This document shows, piece after piece, positions 16,718 through 27,282 of a stretch of DNA of 64,000 nucleotides. Position 1 is the stretch's first letter; each line of letters starts with the position of its first letter. This DNA comes from CAXMQZ01 sp963707075 (GTDB taxonomy: Bacteria > Acidobacteriota > Thermoanaerobaculia > Multivoradales > JAHEKO01). The stretch lies in NCBI GenBank assembly GCA_963707075.1, contig CAVPOX010000004.1, positions 434,001-498,000 on the forward strand. The letters are read 5' to 3'. The notes below the pieces were generated by a model that saw nothing but the letters and a program-made list of their open reading frames with translations, did no database searches and was not told the origin of the DNA. The position numbers and the translations under genes were made by a program.

Positions 16718-17923
16718 CTAACCGATCTTGCCCAGAATCGTGTAGAGCGGCAAGTACATGGCGGTCACGATGACTCCGATGACCACGCCCAGCACCACGA
16801 TCATGAGAGGCTCGATCAGTTTGACCATGCCAGCTACGGCAGTATCGACCTCTTCTTCGTAGAAGTCGGCGATTTTCGAAAGCATCTGATCGAGGGCACC
16901 CGTCTGTTCGCCGACGTTGATCATCTGCACGACCATCGGTGGGAACACCTTGGTCTCGCCCAGAGGTCCACTGATGGTTTTGCCCTCTTCGACGCTCTTG
17001 CGCACCGCCATGATCGCGTCCTCGATCACCGCGTTTCCCGAAGTCTTGGCCGTGATCTCCAGGCCGTCGAGAATTGGCACGCCGGAAGATGTCAGTGTCG
17101 CCAACGTGCGACAGAACCGAGCGACAGCAATCTTGCGCAGGATCATGCCCAGGACCGGGATCTTGAGCAGCAGGCCGTCGAGTACCCTCCGGCCGCGATA
17201 CGTCTTGTAGTACGAGCGCAGGGCGAAGAGTCCGGCGATGATGACAAGGACGATCAGCCAGGAGTAGCGGGCGACCGCCTTACTGGCACCGACCACGACA
17301 CGGGTCAGCAGCGGCAGCTCACCGCCCAGGCCGGCAAACAGCTGGGCAAAGACGGGAATGACTTTCCACAGGATGACCCAGACCACCAGGCCCGCGATGG
17401 TGAGAACCGTTGCCGGGTAGATCAGGGCGGACTTGACCTGTGCTTTGAGTTTCACGGCCTTTTCCAGATAGACCGCCAGGCGCTGCAGGATGACGTCGAG
17501 AATACCGCCCGCTTCGCCCGCCGCGACCATGTGCACGTAGAGGTTGTCGAAGGCGGGTGGGTGCTTGGCCATGGCGTCGGCCAGGGAGGCGCCCGACTCG
17601 ACATCGGTGCGTACCTGATTGATGATCTCGCGGAACCGTTTGTGCTCTTCCTGGTCCCCGAGGATCTCGAGGCACTGCACCAGGGGAAGGCCGGCATCGA
17701 GCATCACCGAGAACTGTCTGGTGAAGACGGCGATCGTCTTGTCGCCGATCAGGATCGGCAGCTTGGGCAGGAGCGGAAACTCCTTGCCCTTCTCCTTGAT
17801 CGAGGTCACCTGGATCTGTTGTCGGCGGAGCGTTGCCACGGCAGCGTCCCTCGTGTCTGCGAGGAGAACACCATCCTGAACCTGGCCGCCACGGCCTTTT
17901 CCCTTCCATTCGTAGCTGGGCAT
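16718..17923 (-). CDS. pilC: Type IV pilus inner-membrane platform protein
   Basis: A 401-residue protein of the GspF/PilC family that sits in the inner membrane and couples the PilT/PilB motors to the pilus. The N-terminus has the typical YEWKGKG...G segment. Two GspF domains are visible (residues ~65-190 and ~270-395), each with TRQFSVMLDAGLPL- or CRTLATLTSSGVPI-type starts and GEAGG/GEQTG turns. Three strong transmembrane helices lie near 170-190, 215-240 and 375-395. It follows pilT by 12 nt and precedes pilS in one operon. Confidence 0.95.
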   Translation of the reverse strand: MPSYEWKGKGRGGQVQDGVLLADTRDAAVATLRRQQIQVTSIKEKGKEFPLLPKLPILIGDKTIAVFTRQFSVMLDAGLPLVQCLEILGDQEEHKRFREIINQVRTDVESGASLADAMAKHPPAFDNLYVHMVAAGEAGGILDVILQRLAVYLEKAVKLKAQVKSALIYPATVLTIAGLVVWVILWKVIPVFAQLFAGLGGELPLLTRVVVGASKAVARYSWLIVLVIIAGLFALRSYYKTYRGRRVLDGLLLKIPVLGMILRKIAVARFCRTLATLTSSGVPILDGLEITAKTSGNAVIEDAIMAVRKSVEEGKTISGPLGETKVFPPMVVQMINVGEQTGALDQMLSKIADFYEEEVDTAVAGMVKLIEPLMIVVLGVVIGVIVTAMYLPLYTILGKIG

Positions 17924-17935
17924 CGAATCGGCTCC

Positions 17936-19060
<1,125 letters not shown>

Positions 19061-19196
19061 GTAATTTCCCCTAACTGCCGTGGGCAGAACATTTTGCGTG
19101 AGTTTATAACATCAACACCGGTCACAGGGCAGTTGTATACGTCACAAGGTAGCATCAACACAGAGTTTTTCGCCTCTGCTATCTTAGTCGACCTGC

Positions 19197-21068
19197 ATGA
19201 CTGGCGCTGTGAACTCTCACGAAGAAGAGGTGCTCGGCAAGGTCTATGACGCACGTCTGATGCGGCGTCTTTGGACCTACCTCTTGCCCTACAAGGCATT
19301 GGTTCTCGCTGCCGTGGGGCTGATTCTGGTTTCTTCTCTCCTGCAGCTCGTCGGCCCCTTGGCCACGGCAGTGGCGCTGGATCTGTTCATCCGTCCCTTC
19401 GATGAGCAGCTGCAGATACTGTCGCCTGTGAGTCAGTGGGTCGCTTCGGAGATCACCCGGCGGGGATGGGAGGTCTCGGCTGCGGCGGGCCTCGCAGCCG
19501 TGTCGCTGATCTATCTCGGGGCTCTGTTTCTTACTTTCTTTGTCCTGTACTGGCAGGGATTCATCATGCAGATGATGGGACAGCACATCATGTTCGACCT
19601 GCGACGGGACATCTACAGACACCTCCATCGATTGCCCCTGGCCTATTTCGACGCCAACCCGGTAGGTCGTTTGGTGACCCGGGTCACTAACGATGTCGAT
19701 GCCTTGAACGAGCTGTTCACGGCCGGCATCGTGGCGGTCATCGGCGATGTCCTGCTCCTGGTCGGAATCATGGGGGTCCTTTTCTGGCTCGACTGGCGAC
19801 TGGCTCTGGTCAGCTTTGCGATCATTCCCTTGCTGGCGTTGTTGACGCTCTGGTTCAAGGTTCGCGCCCGGCAAAGCTATCGCGAGATCAGGGTCAAGCT
19901 GGCGCGGATCAACGCCTATCTCCAGGAGCACATCACGGGCATGCCGGTAGTTCAGCTGTTCAACCAGGAATCGGCGGTCCACGACGAGTTCTCCAATGTG
20001 AACGATGCGCATCGGCGGGCGCACGTGCGCGCGATCTTCTACTACGCCGTGTACTATCCGGGAGTCGAGCTGGTTACGGCCCTGGGACTTGCATTGATCC
20101 TCTGGTATGGCGGTGGCAGGGTGCTCGCCGGGATACTGTCTATCGGATCACTCGTCGCTTTTCTGCAGTATGCCCAGAGGTTCTACCAGCCGCTGGCGGA
20201 TCTGTCCGAGAAGTACAACATCCTGCAATCCGCGATGGCCAGCTCGGAGCGGATCTTCGCACTCCTGGATGAGTCGGTCGACCTCGACATCCCGCTCGAG
20301 ACATACGCGCCCGAACATGTCGAAGGGAAAGTGGAGTTCGATGACGTGTCCTTCGCCTACATCGAGGGTGAGACGGTTCTGGAGAATGTCTCGTTCACGA
20401 TAGAACCCGGCGAGACTTTGGCGGTGGTGGGACACACCGGTGCGGGCAAGAGCACTCTGGCCAATCTTCTGTTGCGGTTCTACGACGTTCAGGAAGGCTC
20501 GATAATCGTGGATGATGTCGATGTCAGGGCGTGGGATCCGCTGGCCTTGCGCCGCTCGATCGCCATAGTGTTGCAGGACGTCTTCCTGTTCTCGGGGAAC
20601 GTGGCGGAAAACATCCGGTTGGGTGAGACCTCGATCGATGAACGGCGACTGCGCTGGGCTGCGCGCGAGGTCAACGCACTCGATTTCATCGAGCAGCTCC
20701 CGGGTGGTTTCGAGGCCCAGGTCCGAGAGCGCGGCGCGGGGCTCTCCGTGGGTCAAAAGCAACTCATTGCTTTTGCCCGGGCCCTCGCCTTCGATCCGCG
20801 GATCCTGATTCTGGACGAGGCAACGTCCTCGGTCGACACGGAGACCGAACAGCGGATCCAGCAGGCATTGGGTCGTCTACTCGCTGGCCGCACCAGCCTG
20901 GTCATAGCGCACCGCTTGTCCACGATACAACGAGCTGATCGAATCGTCGTTCTGCATCATGGGCGTGTCTTTGAGCAGGGGACTCATCAGGAGCTGTTGG
21001 CCAAAAAGGGGATCTACTACCGGCTGTATCAGCTGCAATACCAGGAGCAGTTGGCAGCCGCAGACTGA
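19197..21068 (+). CDS. ABC exporter, MsbA/lipid A or multidrug type (half transporter)
   Basis: A 623-residue fused transmembrane-ATPase protein. Six helices span residues ~25-330, with the characteristic MQMMGQHIMFDLRRDIYRHL coupling segment. The ATPase has Walker A GHTGAGKSTLANLL, Q-loop IVLQDVFLFSG, Walker B ILILDEATSSVD and the H-loop VIAHRLST. The signature reads LSVGQ rather than LSGGQ. Exporters of this class move lipids, peptides or drugs; the substrate cannot be told. Divergent from pilT and convergent with the following lipoprotein gene. Confidence 0.88.
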   Translation: MTGAVNSHEEEVLGKVYDARLMRRLWTYLLPYKALVLAAVGLILVSSLLQLVGPLATAVALDLFIRPFDEQLQILSPVSQWVASEITRRGWEVSAAAGLAAVSLIYLGALFLTFFVLYWQGFIMQMMGQHIMFDLRRDIYRHLHRLPLAYFDANPVGRLVTRVTNDVDALNELFTAGIVAVIGDVLLLVGIMGVLFWLDWRLALVSFAIIPLLALLTLWFKVRARQSYREIRVKLARINAYLQEHITGMPVVQLFNQESAVHDEFSNVNDAHRRAHVRAIFYYAVYYPGVELVTALGLALILWYGGGRVLAGILSIGSLVAFLQYAQRFYQPLADLSEKYNILQSAMASSERIFALLDESVDLDIPLETYAPEHVEGKVEFDDVSFAYIEGETVLENVSFTIEPGETLAVVGHTGAGKSTLANLLLRFYDVQEGSIIVDDVDVRAWDPLALRRSIAIVLQDVFLFSGNVAENIRLGETSIDERRLRWAAREVNALDFIEQLPGGFEAQVRERGAGLSVGQKQLIAFARALAFDPRILILDEATSSVDTETEQRIQQALGRLLAGRTSLVIAHRLSTIQRADRIVVLHHGRVFEQGTHQELLAKKGIYYRLYQLQYQEQLAAAD

Positions 21069-21088
21069 TCTTTCCGGGCCTCGCCCTG

Positions 21089-21634
21089 CTATCGACCCTC
21101 GATCTCTCCCAGGACCGAAACCAGTTGCTGCATGCGAATCTTGCCCTCACCAGGCGGGTAGCTGAAAGTCATGCGGACCATGCGATTTTCCGACGGGTGC
21201 AGCGCGAAGACTCGCAACTCCTCGACCTCGCCCTGGTCGGATCGATAGGAGCCCCGGGATGTGAAGGCGGGGCCGGTCGGTGTGCCGAGCTCGAGATTGC
21301 CAAAGTACTGTCCGTCGGGCTGCTGTTCGAACCACTCCTGCATCGCCTCGGCCGCAGCCACCAGGTTGATACCACCGGCGAGCTCTTCGGTCACCTCGAT
21401 GACCAGCGTCCCTCCGGCGGAGTCACCGACCGTCCGCAGCTCCAGGACCGGTCCCTGGTTGGAGACGACTTCGAAATCGGCAGGCAGGTCGGCGACGGCG
21501 ATTCCCATGGACTCGCTTTCGACCCGTTCTGGGGTCCGAATCGTCGATTCTTCCTGTTTTGGAGCACAGGCGGTCCAGGCGAGCGAGCCCAGCAGCAGCA
21601 GGATCAGGGGTGGGCGTCTTGCAATGCGTTTCAT
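21089..21634 (-). CDS. Lipoprotein of unknown function
   Basis: A 181-residue protein with a basic start, a hydrophobic run (PLILLLLGSLAW) and a lipobox ending in TAC, giving a predicted lipidated Cys near residue 23. The mature part is a compact alpha/beta sequence with no family recognised. Segments such as FTSRGSYRSDQGEVEELRVFAL and MVRMTFSYPPGE resemble small PsbP/DUF1795-like periplasmic folds, a weak resemblance only. It lies 25 nt downstream of gamma-glutamyltransferase and may share its transcript. Confidence 0.65.
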   Translation of the reverse strand: MKRIARRPPLILLLLGSLAWTACAPKQEESTIRTPERVESESMGIAVADLPADFEVVSNQGPVLELRTVGDSAGGTLVIEVTEELAGGINLVAAAEAMQEWFEQQPDGQYFGNLELGTPTGPAFTSRGSYRSDQGEVEELRVFALHPSENRMVRMTFSYPPGEGKIRMQQLVSVLGEIEGR

Positions 21635-21659
21635 CGGGTTGGTGTCCTTTTTTGTAGGG

Positions 21660-23366
21660 TCACGGTATCGGATCGAGAGCTCCAGCAGCCGAAGGGCCTC
21701 GCGGATCTCCAGCCGCGAGGGTGCTGCTCTTGGAAAGCCCCATTACGGCATTGATCTTGGCATCTCTGTCCCAGGGTTCGACCGCGTGACCCCAGCTCTC
21801 CAAGGTTATCCAGGTCTCCGGACTGAGGGCATCACTCTCGAAGTACAGCACGTCGGGCAGCCATTGATGGTGGATGCGAGGTCGGTCGATGGCTGTCTGC
21901 AGGGGATCGTTGTCAACCAGAACAGCCAGGACTACCTGCAGCACGGCGGTCGGGATCCTCGAGCCTCCCCGGCCGCCCAGGGCCAGGGTGCGGTCGCCGG
22001 TCCAGGCGATGGTTGGACTCATCGACGAAAGCATGCGCTTGCCCGGCGCGATCGCGTTGGCCTCTCCCTGGATCAGGCCGTAAAGGTTCGGATGTCCTGG
22101 CGCCGCCGCGAAGTCGTCCATCTCGTTGTTGAGGAAATACCCGAGCTCGGGCACCAGGACCTTACACCCATAGCTATCGTTCAAAGTCGTGGTCAGGGAC
22201 ACGAGATTGCCTGCGCCATCGATGACCGAGATGTGTGTCGTGTCGTCGCTTTCTCGTAGTGACTCGTCAGGTGTGGATGCCACCTCCGCCGAAGGGGTCG
22301 CACGGTTGGGGGATAGGGTCGAGCGCCGCCAGTCGAGCCAGTCGCGGCTCAGAAGCCCTGCCGTGTCGGCTTCGGTCGTTGAAGGGTCCCCCATGAGATA
22401 CCGGTCGGCGAAGCTCCGCTTCCAGACTTCAGCAAGTAGGTGCGCCCGCTGGGCACCGAAGCGTGGGTACTCTTGCCATCCGAGGGACTCCAGAAGTTTC
22501 AGTGTCTGGCCGAGGATGATGCCACCCGAGGACGGTTGATCCATGGCAGCGAATGCCCAGCCAAAAGCCTCGAACCGAAGCGCTGGTCTCCATTCGGCTC
22601 GGTATGCTGCCAGGTCCGCGGCCTGCAGAATCCCTCCGTATTTCTCGGAGATTCGTGCCACCGCGTCCGCCGCGACTCCCGTGGTCAGAGCGGCGGGTCC
22701 AGACTCGGCGTAGCGCTTCAGGGTCGCAGCCAGGGTGGGTTGGCGAAACAAGGTCCCCACTGCGGGTGGTTTCCCGGCTGGTAACCATACCCTTGCCGAC
22801 TCTGGAAACTCGGCCAGATTGGCCTGTTGCTCCGTCAGGGACCGGTGAAGTCGGCTGGTGACCAGGAAGCCATCAGCGGCCAGTCTCTGCGCCGGCGCGA
22901 CGACATCCGGCCACGGCAAGCTACCGAATCGATGGTGCAGCTCCCACAGGCCAACCGGTGAGCCCGGGACGCCGGCGGCCAATGGACCCACTCTTGAAGC
23001 CTGGTTTCTCGGCCTGCCGTCCTGATCGAGATACATGTCTGCGGTGGCGCTCGCTGGTGCGGTTTCTCGGAAGTCGAGCGTGGTCAAATCCTCACCCATC
23101 TTGACGACGGCGAAGCCGCCCCCACCCAGATTGCCTGCTTCGGGATGCACGACGACCAGTGCCAGAGCCGTGGCGACTGCGGCGTCGACTGCATTGCCAC
23201 CTTGTCGCAAAGTCTCGAGCCCGACCTCCGTCGACGCGACCTCCGAGGAGGCTACAGCGCCACCAGTCCCACGAATCGGCGGGAAAGAGGCGCCGAAGGT
23301 CGGCGATATCGACAGCCAGAAGCTGCAGAACAGGAGCAACCGGGAAGTTCGAGGACTACAGGACAT
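21660..23366 (-). CDS. ggt: Gamma-glutamyltransferase
   Basis: A 568-residue Ntn-hydrolase precursor exported by an N-terminal signal (residues ~1-25), acting on glutathione or other gamma-glutamyl peptides in the periplasm. The autoprocessing site is the second Thr of DDTTHISVID (near residue 378), which becomes the N-terminal nucleophile of the small subunit. Further landmarks are LRQGGNAVDAAVATALAL, NLGGGGF, and in the small subunit SSMSPTI and GGRGGSRIPTAV. The neighbouring upstream gene encodes a glutamate-cysteine-ligase-like enzyme, so both ends of thiol-peptide metabolism are clustered. Confidence 0.93.
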   Translation of the reverse strand: MSCSPRTSRLLLFCSFWLSISPTFGASFPPIRGTGGAVASSEVASTEVGLETLRQGGNAVDAAVATALALVVVHPEAGNLGGGGFAVVKMGEDLTTLDFRETAPASATADMYLDQDGRPRNQASRVGPLAAGVPGSPVGLWELHHRFGSLPWPDVVAPAQRLAADGFLVTSRLHRSLTEQQANLAEFPESARVWLPAGKPPAVGTLFRQPTLAATLKRYAESGPAALTTGVAADAVARISEKYGGILQAADLAAYRAEWRPALRFEAFGWAFAAMDQPSSGGIILGQTLKLLESLGWQEYPRFGAQRAHLLAEVWKRSFADRYLMGDPSTTEADTAGLLSRDWLDWRRSTLSPNRATPSAEVASTPDESLRESDDTTHISVIDGAGNLVSLTTTLNDSYGCKVLVPELGYFLNNEMDDFAAAPGHPNLYGLIQGEANAIAPGKRMLSSMSPTIAWTGDRTLALGGRGGSRIPTAVLQVVLAVLVDNDPLQTAIDRPRIHHQWLPDVLYFESDALSPETWITLESWGHAVEPWDRDAKINAVMGLSKSSTLAAGDPRGPSAAGALDPIP

Positions 23367-23394
23367 GGTGGCAGGAGATCCTGGGGATCGTGCC

Positions 23395-25314
23395 TCAGCT
23401 CAGGTACGCCTCGACCAGGTGATCGGCGATGGCCATGAAATCCCGTTCCGAGACGATACCCACGAGGCGCTTCCTCTGGTCGACGACGGGCAAGCAGCTT
23501 ATCTTGCGCTCTTTCATGATGCGAATAGCCTCGAGTGTGGGGGTGTCGGGGCTGACGGTCACCACCTGCGTATGCATGATCTGGCTGACCGGAGCCGGCT
23601 GCTGTCCCTCGCTCGATGCAGCGTTCTCGGCCAGCAGACGGAGCAGAGAACGGTGCGTGACCAGGCCGACAATGTGATGGTTGTCGTCTTCGACCGGCAC
23701 ATGGCGGATGTGGTGCCAGTTCATCACACATGCGACGACATCGACCAATTCGTCTTGATTGACGGTGAAGAGGTCGGTTGTCATGAGCTGACCGACACGG
23801 GCGTAGTACTTGCGCGATTCGCCCGCTTCCCACAGCGCTGCCGGGTCCCACGTGTGGACCGGCTTGCCGGTGCGTTGTCGACTCAAGGAAGCGGCCACGA
23901 GCGCGCTCAGACACTCCGACCTGTTGCCTTCTGCCTTCATTTTCGAGTAGGAATCCACCAACCAACTGGCTCCGGTTCGCAAGCGCTTGACACGCTCCTC
24001 GATGACGCCGAGATAGCGATCGATGTCGGAGGAATCGATGCGCAGGTCCTTCAATCCCTCCTGGGCGAGAGGTATGAGCTCTTCGAGCAGGAGCTCCTGG
24101 GCCGAAACATCCTGTCGATCCGGCCAGTCGAAGTGAGCGGTCAATCCGCGCCGGCAGGCAGAAACGAAGTTTTCGCGGGCCACGTCGAAGTCCATAATCC
24201 GAGTGACATCGCTGTAGAGCTTGTCGATGCCATTCATCAAACCAAACCAGAGCGCGGCATTGGCGATTTCGTCGATGGGAGAGGGACCTGACGGCAGCAC
24301 GCGATTCTCTATTCGCAGATGGGGCGTGCCGTTTGACGAGATGCCATAGCAGGGCCGGTTCCATCGATAGATAGTGCCGTTGTGCAGACAAAGGGCTGCC
24401 AGGCGAGGGGCCTCGCCTCGATCGAGAACTTCGAAGGGGTCTTCCGTCACCTCGGTGCTCATCAGGATGCGGAATCGCGATATGTCCTCCTTGTAGATCT
24501 CGGCGACCGATTCGTCAACCCATCGGCGCCCGAAGCTGACTCGCGAAGGAAGTTGCCGCATGTGGCCCGCGGGGGATCGGGTGTCGACTGACTGTTGAAA
24601 CAGCGCGATTCGAGTCTCCCTCCAGAGTTGCCGCCCAAACAGGAGGGGCGAGTTGACGGCCGCCGCGAGAACGGGAGCAGCGACGGTCTGCGCGATGTTG
24701 TAGAGACGGGCAAAGCTTTCGGGTTTGACCTGAAAGTGGACCTGAAAGCTGGTGTTGCAGGCCTCGAGCATGACGTTGTCGTGGGTCACATTGAGCTCGT
24801 GCCGACCCTTGATGTACAGGTGATAGCGTTCGCCCCGCATCCGGTTCATGGCTTCGTTCAAGGCAGCGTACCGGGGCTTGGGCGTCATGTTGTCGAGGGT
24901 CAGGTCGGCTTTCTCCAGTGTTGGCAGGATACCCGTGAGCAGGACTTCGGTCTGGACTTGTTGCGCGGCCTCTTTGACCTTCGTCAGCAGCTTGTTGAGC
25001 TGGGTCTCCAGGTTGCGCAGTGCACTGTTGCCGAGAGTTATCGGATCGAGATTGCACTCCAGATTGAACAGCCCGAGCTCGGTCGTGAAGTGTGGATCAT
25101 CGACCAGGTCCAGGATCTCCATCGCGGTCATCGCTGGACGGAAATCCTGATCGACCAGAAACATCTCCTGTTCGGCACCGATACGACGGACTTCGGTCTC
25201 GAACAGGCCCCGGTCGAGCATTTGCTCGAAAGCCCGCAGATCTCGCAACAACGCACGGGCGAAAAGCCGCAGCTCGTCGGCGTTGTCTGTCTTCTGGACG
25301 TCGTGGTGACCCAT
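23395..25314 (-). CDS. Glutamate-cysteine ligase (GCS2-like) fused to two CBS domains
   Basis: A 639-residue fusion. Residues ~35-430 resemble carboxylate-amine ligases of the glutamate-cysteine ligase 2 group: RRIGAEQEMFLVD near the start, FTTELGLFNLECNLDP, YHLYIKGRHELNVTHDNVML and ACNTSFQVHFQV. The C-terminal ~135 residues hold two CBS motifs (VGQLMTTDLFTVNQDE...HIRHVPVEDD and VSQIMHTQVVTVSPDT...KISCLPVVD), a Bateman module that usually binds adenosine nucleotides. Ligase activity is inferred; the acceptor amino acid is uncertain. The CBS pair suggests control by energy charge or SAM. It is 28 nt upstream of ggt on the same strand. Confidence 0.82.
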   Translation of the reverse strand: MGHHDVQKTDNADELRLFARALLRDLRAFEQMLDRGLFETEVRRIGAEQEMFLVDQDFRPAMTAMEILDLVDDPHFTTELGLFNLECNLDPITLGNSALRNLETQLNKLLTKVKEAAQQVQTEVLLTGILPTLEKADLTLDNMTPKPRYAALNEAMNRMRGERYHLYIKGRHELNVTHDNVMLEACNTSFQVHFQVKPESFARLYNIAQTVAAPVLAAAVNSPLLFGRQLWRETRIALFQQSVDTRSPAGHMRQLPSRVSFGRRWVDESVAEIYKEDISRFRILMSTEVTEDPFEVLDRGEAPRLAALCLHNGTIYRWNRPCYGISSNGTPHLRIENRVLPSGPSPIDEIANAALWFGLMNGIDKLYSDVTRIMDFDVARENFVSACRRGLTAHFDWPDRQDVSAQELLLEELIPLAQEGLKDLRIDSSDIDRYLGVIEERVKRLRTGASWLVDSYSKMKAEGNRSECLSALVAASLSRQRTGKPVHTWDPAALWEAGESRKYYARVGQLMTTDLFTVNQDELVDVVACVMNWHHIRHVPVEDDNHHIVGLVTHRSLLRLLAENAASSEGQQPAPVSQIMHTQVVTVSPDTPTLEAIRIMKERKISCLPVVDQRKRLVGIVSERDFMAIADHLVEAYLS

Positions 25315-25490
25315 GGCGGCACGGACAGCACCAGCGCTACGGTACCCGCTTGTCGAGGATCTCGAGGCGCTGGTCCAACCGAGACCTCCGCAGAAGAGTA
25401 GGACCGCAGAGATGATTGCAACGGAGTCATTCTAGTCGGTGCAAGGATGGGCGGCAAATCGGCGAACTCGCGTGGCCGGAGGAAGACAAG

Positions 25491-25528
25491 AAAAGGAAAC
25501 GCCGGCGACCTCGAAAGATCCGCCGGCG
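25491..25528 (-). terminator. Rho-independent terminator after pntB
   Basis: Read on the minus strand, CGCCGGCG (25528-25521) pairs with CGCCGGCG (25507-25500) across a 13-nt loop, followed by TTTCCTTTT. It lies about 28 nt beyond the pntB stop and would end the pnt transcript. Confidence 0.65.
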
Positions 25529-25555
25529 GAATTGGCAGTGATATTGGGCGTTGAC

Positions 25556-26992
25556 TCAGGCGGCTTTGACCAGAGCTTTGACCTCGGAAACGATCTCCTG
25601 CATGATCTTCTTGGCGTCGCCGAAAACCATCATGTTGTTGTCGTATTCGAAGAGCTCGTTCTTGATACCGGCGAAACCGGGGCTCAGCGAGCGCTTGATC
25701 ACCATTACCGACTGGGCGTCCCAGACCTGCAGGACCGGCATCCCGGCGATAGGGCTGTTGGGATCCTTCTCTGCCGCCGGGTTGACGACGTCGTTGGCCC
25801 CGACGACCAGCACGGCGTCGGTGATCTTGAACTCCGGATTGATGGTATCCATCTCGATCAATTGCTCGTAGGGCACATCGGCTTCGGCGAGCAGCACATT
25901 CATATGCCCTGGCATTCGCCCCGCTACGGGATGGATCGCGTAGGAGACCTTGGTACCCTTCTTTTGCAGCAGGTCGGCCAGCTCCTTGACGGTGTGTTGG
26001 GCCTGGGCCACGGCGAGACCGTAGCCCGGGACGATAACCACCGATTCGGCGCTCTCCAACACCATCGCGGCTTCCTCCGGACTGTAGGACTTGACCGGTC
26101 CGTACTCGTCAGAGCCTGCGGTACCACCCTCCTGGCCAAAGCCGGAAAAGAGGACATTGCCCAGGGTGCGATTCATGGCGACGCACATGATCTGGGTGAG
26201 AATCAGGCCGGAGGCTCCGACCAAGGCACCACTGATGATCAGTACGTTGTTGCTCAGCACAAAGCCGGTCATGGCGGCGGCCAGACCGGACAGCGAGTTG
26301 AGGAAGGAGATGATGACCGGCATATCGGCTCCGCCGATCGGGATGACAAGTAGCACGCCCAGCAGAAGACTGATGACGGTCAGCAGGGTGGCGGGCAGCG
26401 CCACTCCATCGGGTGCAGCCGCGAAGAACGTCATGTAGATGCCGAGCACGAGGCAACCCAGAATCAGAAACATGTTGATGGCATGCCGTGCCGGAAGCAG
26501 TGTAGGTTGACCGCCCATCTTGCCACTCAACTTGGCGAAAGCGATCAAGCTGCCGCTGAGGGTGATGCCACCGATGAGTATAGAAAGCACGGCCGTGATC
26601 GAGGCGTCGGCTCCCATAAGTGAGGCGGCAGTGCCGCTGCTGTCGAGCTCGACGATTTCCGTCCAGACGATCGAGAGTGCCACGAGAGCCGAGGCGCCGC
26701 CGCCGAAGCCGTTGAACAGCGCCACCATCTCGGGCATGGCGGTCATTTCCACCTTGATGGCGGCGATCGCACCGATCAGGCCGCCGACAATCAATCCGGT
26801 GATGATCCAGCGGTAGTCCACCAGGCCCAGGTCGAGCAAGGTGGAGACGATGGCTATCAGCATGGCCAGAGCCGCCAAGGCGTTGCCGCGCCGTGCCGAG
26901 CGCACTCTCGTCAGGCCCTTGAGGCCGAAGATGAAGAGTACAGCAGATAACAAATAGAGAATCGGAACGAGATTCTGCAGGAAGTTGTTCAT
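25556..26992 (-). CDS. pntB: NAD(P) transhydrogenase beta subunit
   Basis: A 478-residue subunit of the proton-translocating transhydrogenase, which moves hydride between NADH and NADP+ in the cytoplasmic membrane. Residues ~1-270 carry about nine helices. The C-terminal dIII domain binds NADP(H), with VIVPGYGLAVAQAQH, AIHPVAGRMPGHMNVLLAEA, VLVVGANDVVNPAA and the KRSLSPGFAGIKNELF segment. The start overlaps the stop of the upstream alpha-2 gene by 4 nt. Confidence 0.96.
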   Translation of the reverse strand: MNNFLQNLVPILYLLSAVLFIFGLKGLTRVRSARRGNALAALAMLIAIVSTLLDLGLVDYRWIITGLIVGGLIGAIAAIKVEMTAMPEMVALFNGFGGGASALVALSIVWTEIVELDSSGTAASLMGADASITAVLSILIGGITLSGSLIAFAKLSGKMGGQPTLLPARHAINMFLILGCLVLGIYMTFFAAAPDGVALPATLLTVISLLLGVLLVIPIGGADMPVIISFLNSLSGLAAAMTGFVLSNNVLIISGALVGASGLILTQIMCVAMNRTLGNVLFSGFGQEGGTAGSDEYGPVKSYSPEEAAMVLESAESVVIVPGYGLAVAQAQHTVKELADLLQKKGTKVSYAIHPVAGRMPGHMNVLLAEADVPYEQLIEMDTINPEFKITDAVLVVGANDVVNPAAEKDPNSPIAGMPVLQVWDAQSVMVIKRSLSPGFAGIKNELFEYDNNMMVFGDAKKIMQEIVSEVKALVKAA

Positions 26993-27282
26993 GATCGACT
27001 CTTCTTCTTGCCAAACATGCCGAGCATGCGATCGGTTACGAGGAATCCACCGACGACGTTGATGGTGGCAAAGATGATTGCCACCAGGGCCAGCAGGCTG
27101 CTGGCTCGCACTTCGCCATTTTGTGCAGCGGCGATCGAGCCGACCAGGGTGATTCCGGAAATGGCGTTGGCGCCGGACATCAACGGTGTGTGGAGGGTCG
27201 GCGGGATCTTGGTAATGATCTCGAATCCGACGAAGATCGCCAGAACAAAGACATAGATGCCGACGAGCAGTGCACCCATCAT
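26989..27282 (-). CDS. pntAB: NAD(P) transhydrogenase alpha subunit, membrane part
   Basis: A 97-residue protein with three transmembrane helices corresponding to the C-terminal dII part of PntA. The segment TPLMSGANAISGITLVGSI is diagnostic. The alpha subunit is therefore split into two genes, as in many bacteria. It overlaps pntB and the dI gene by 4 nt on each side, so the three products should be made in matching amounts. Confidence 0.95.
   Translation of the reverse strand: MMGALLVGIYVFVLAIFVGFEIITKIPPTLHTPLMSGANAISGITLVGSIAAAQNGEVRASSLLALVAIIFATINVVGGFLVTDRMLGMFGKKKSRS

Noticed and set aside
23035..24291. Plus-strand frame of 418 codons over ggt and the ligase gene
   Set aside because: Shadow of two well-supported minus-strand genes; product has no domain.
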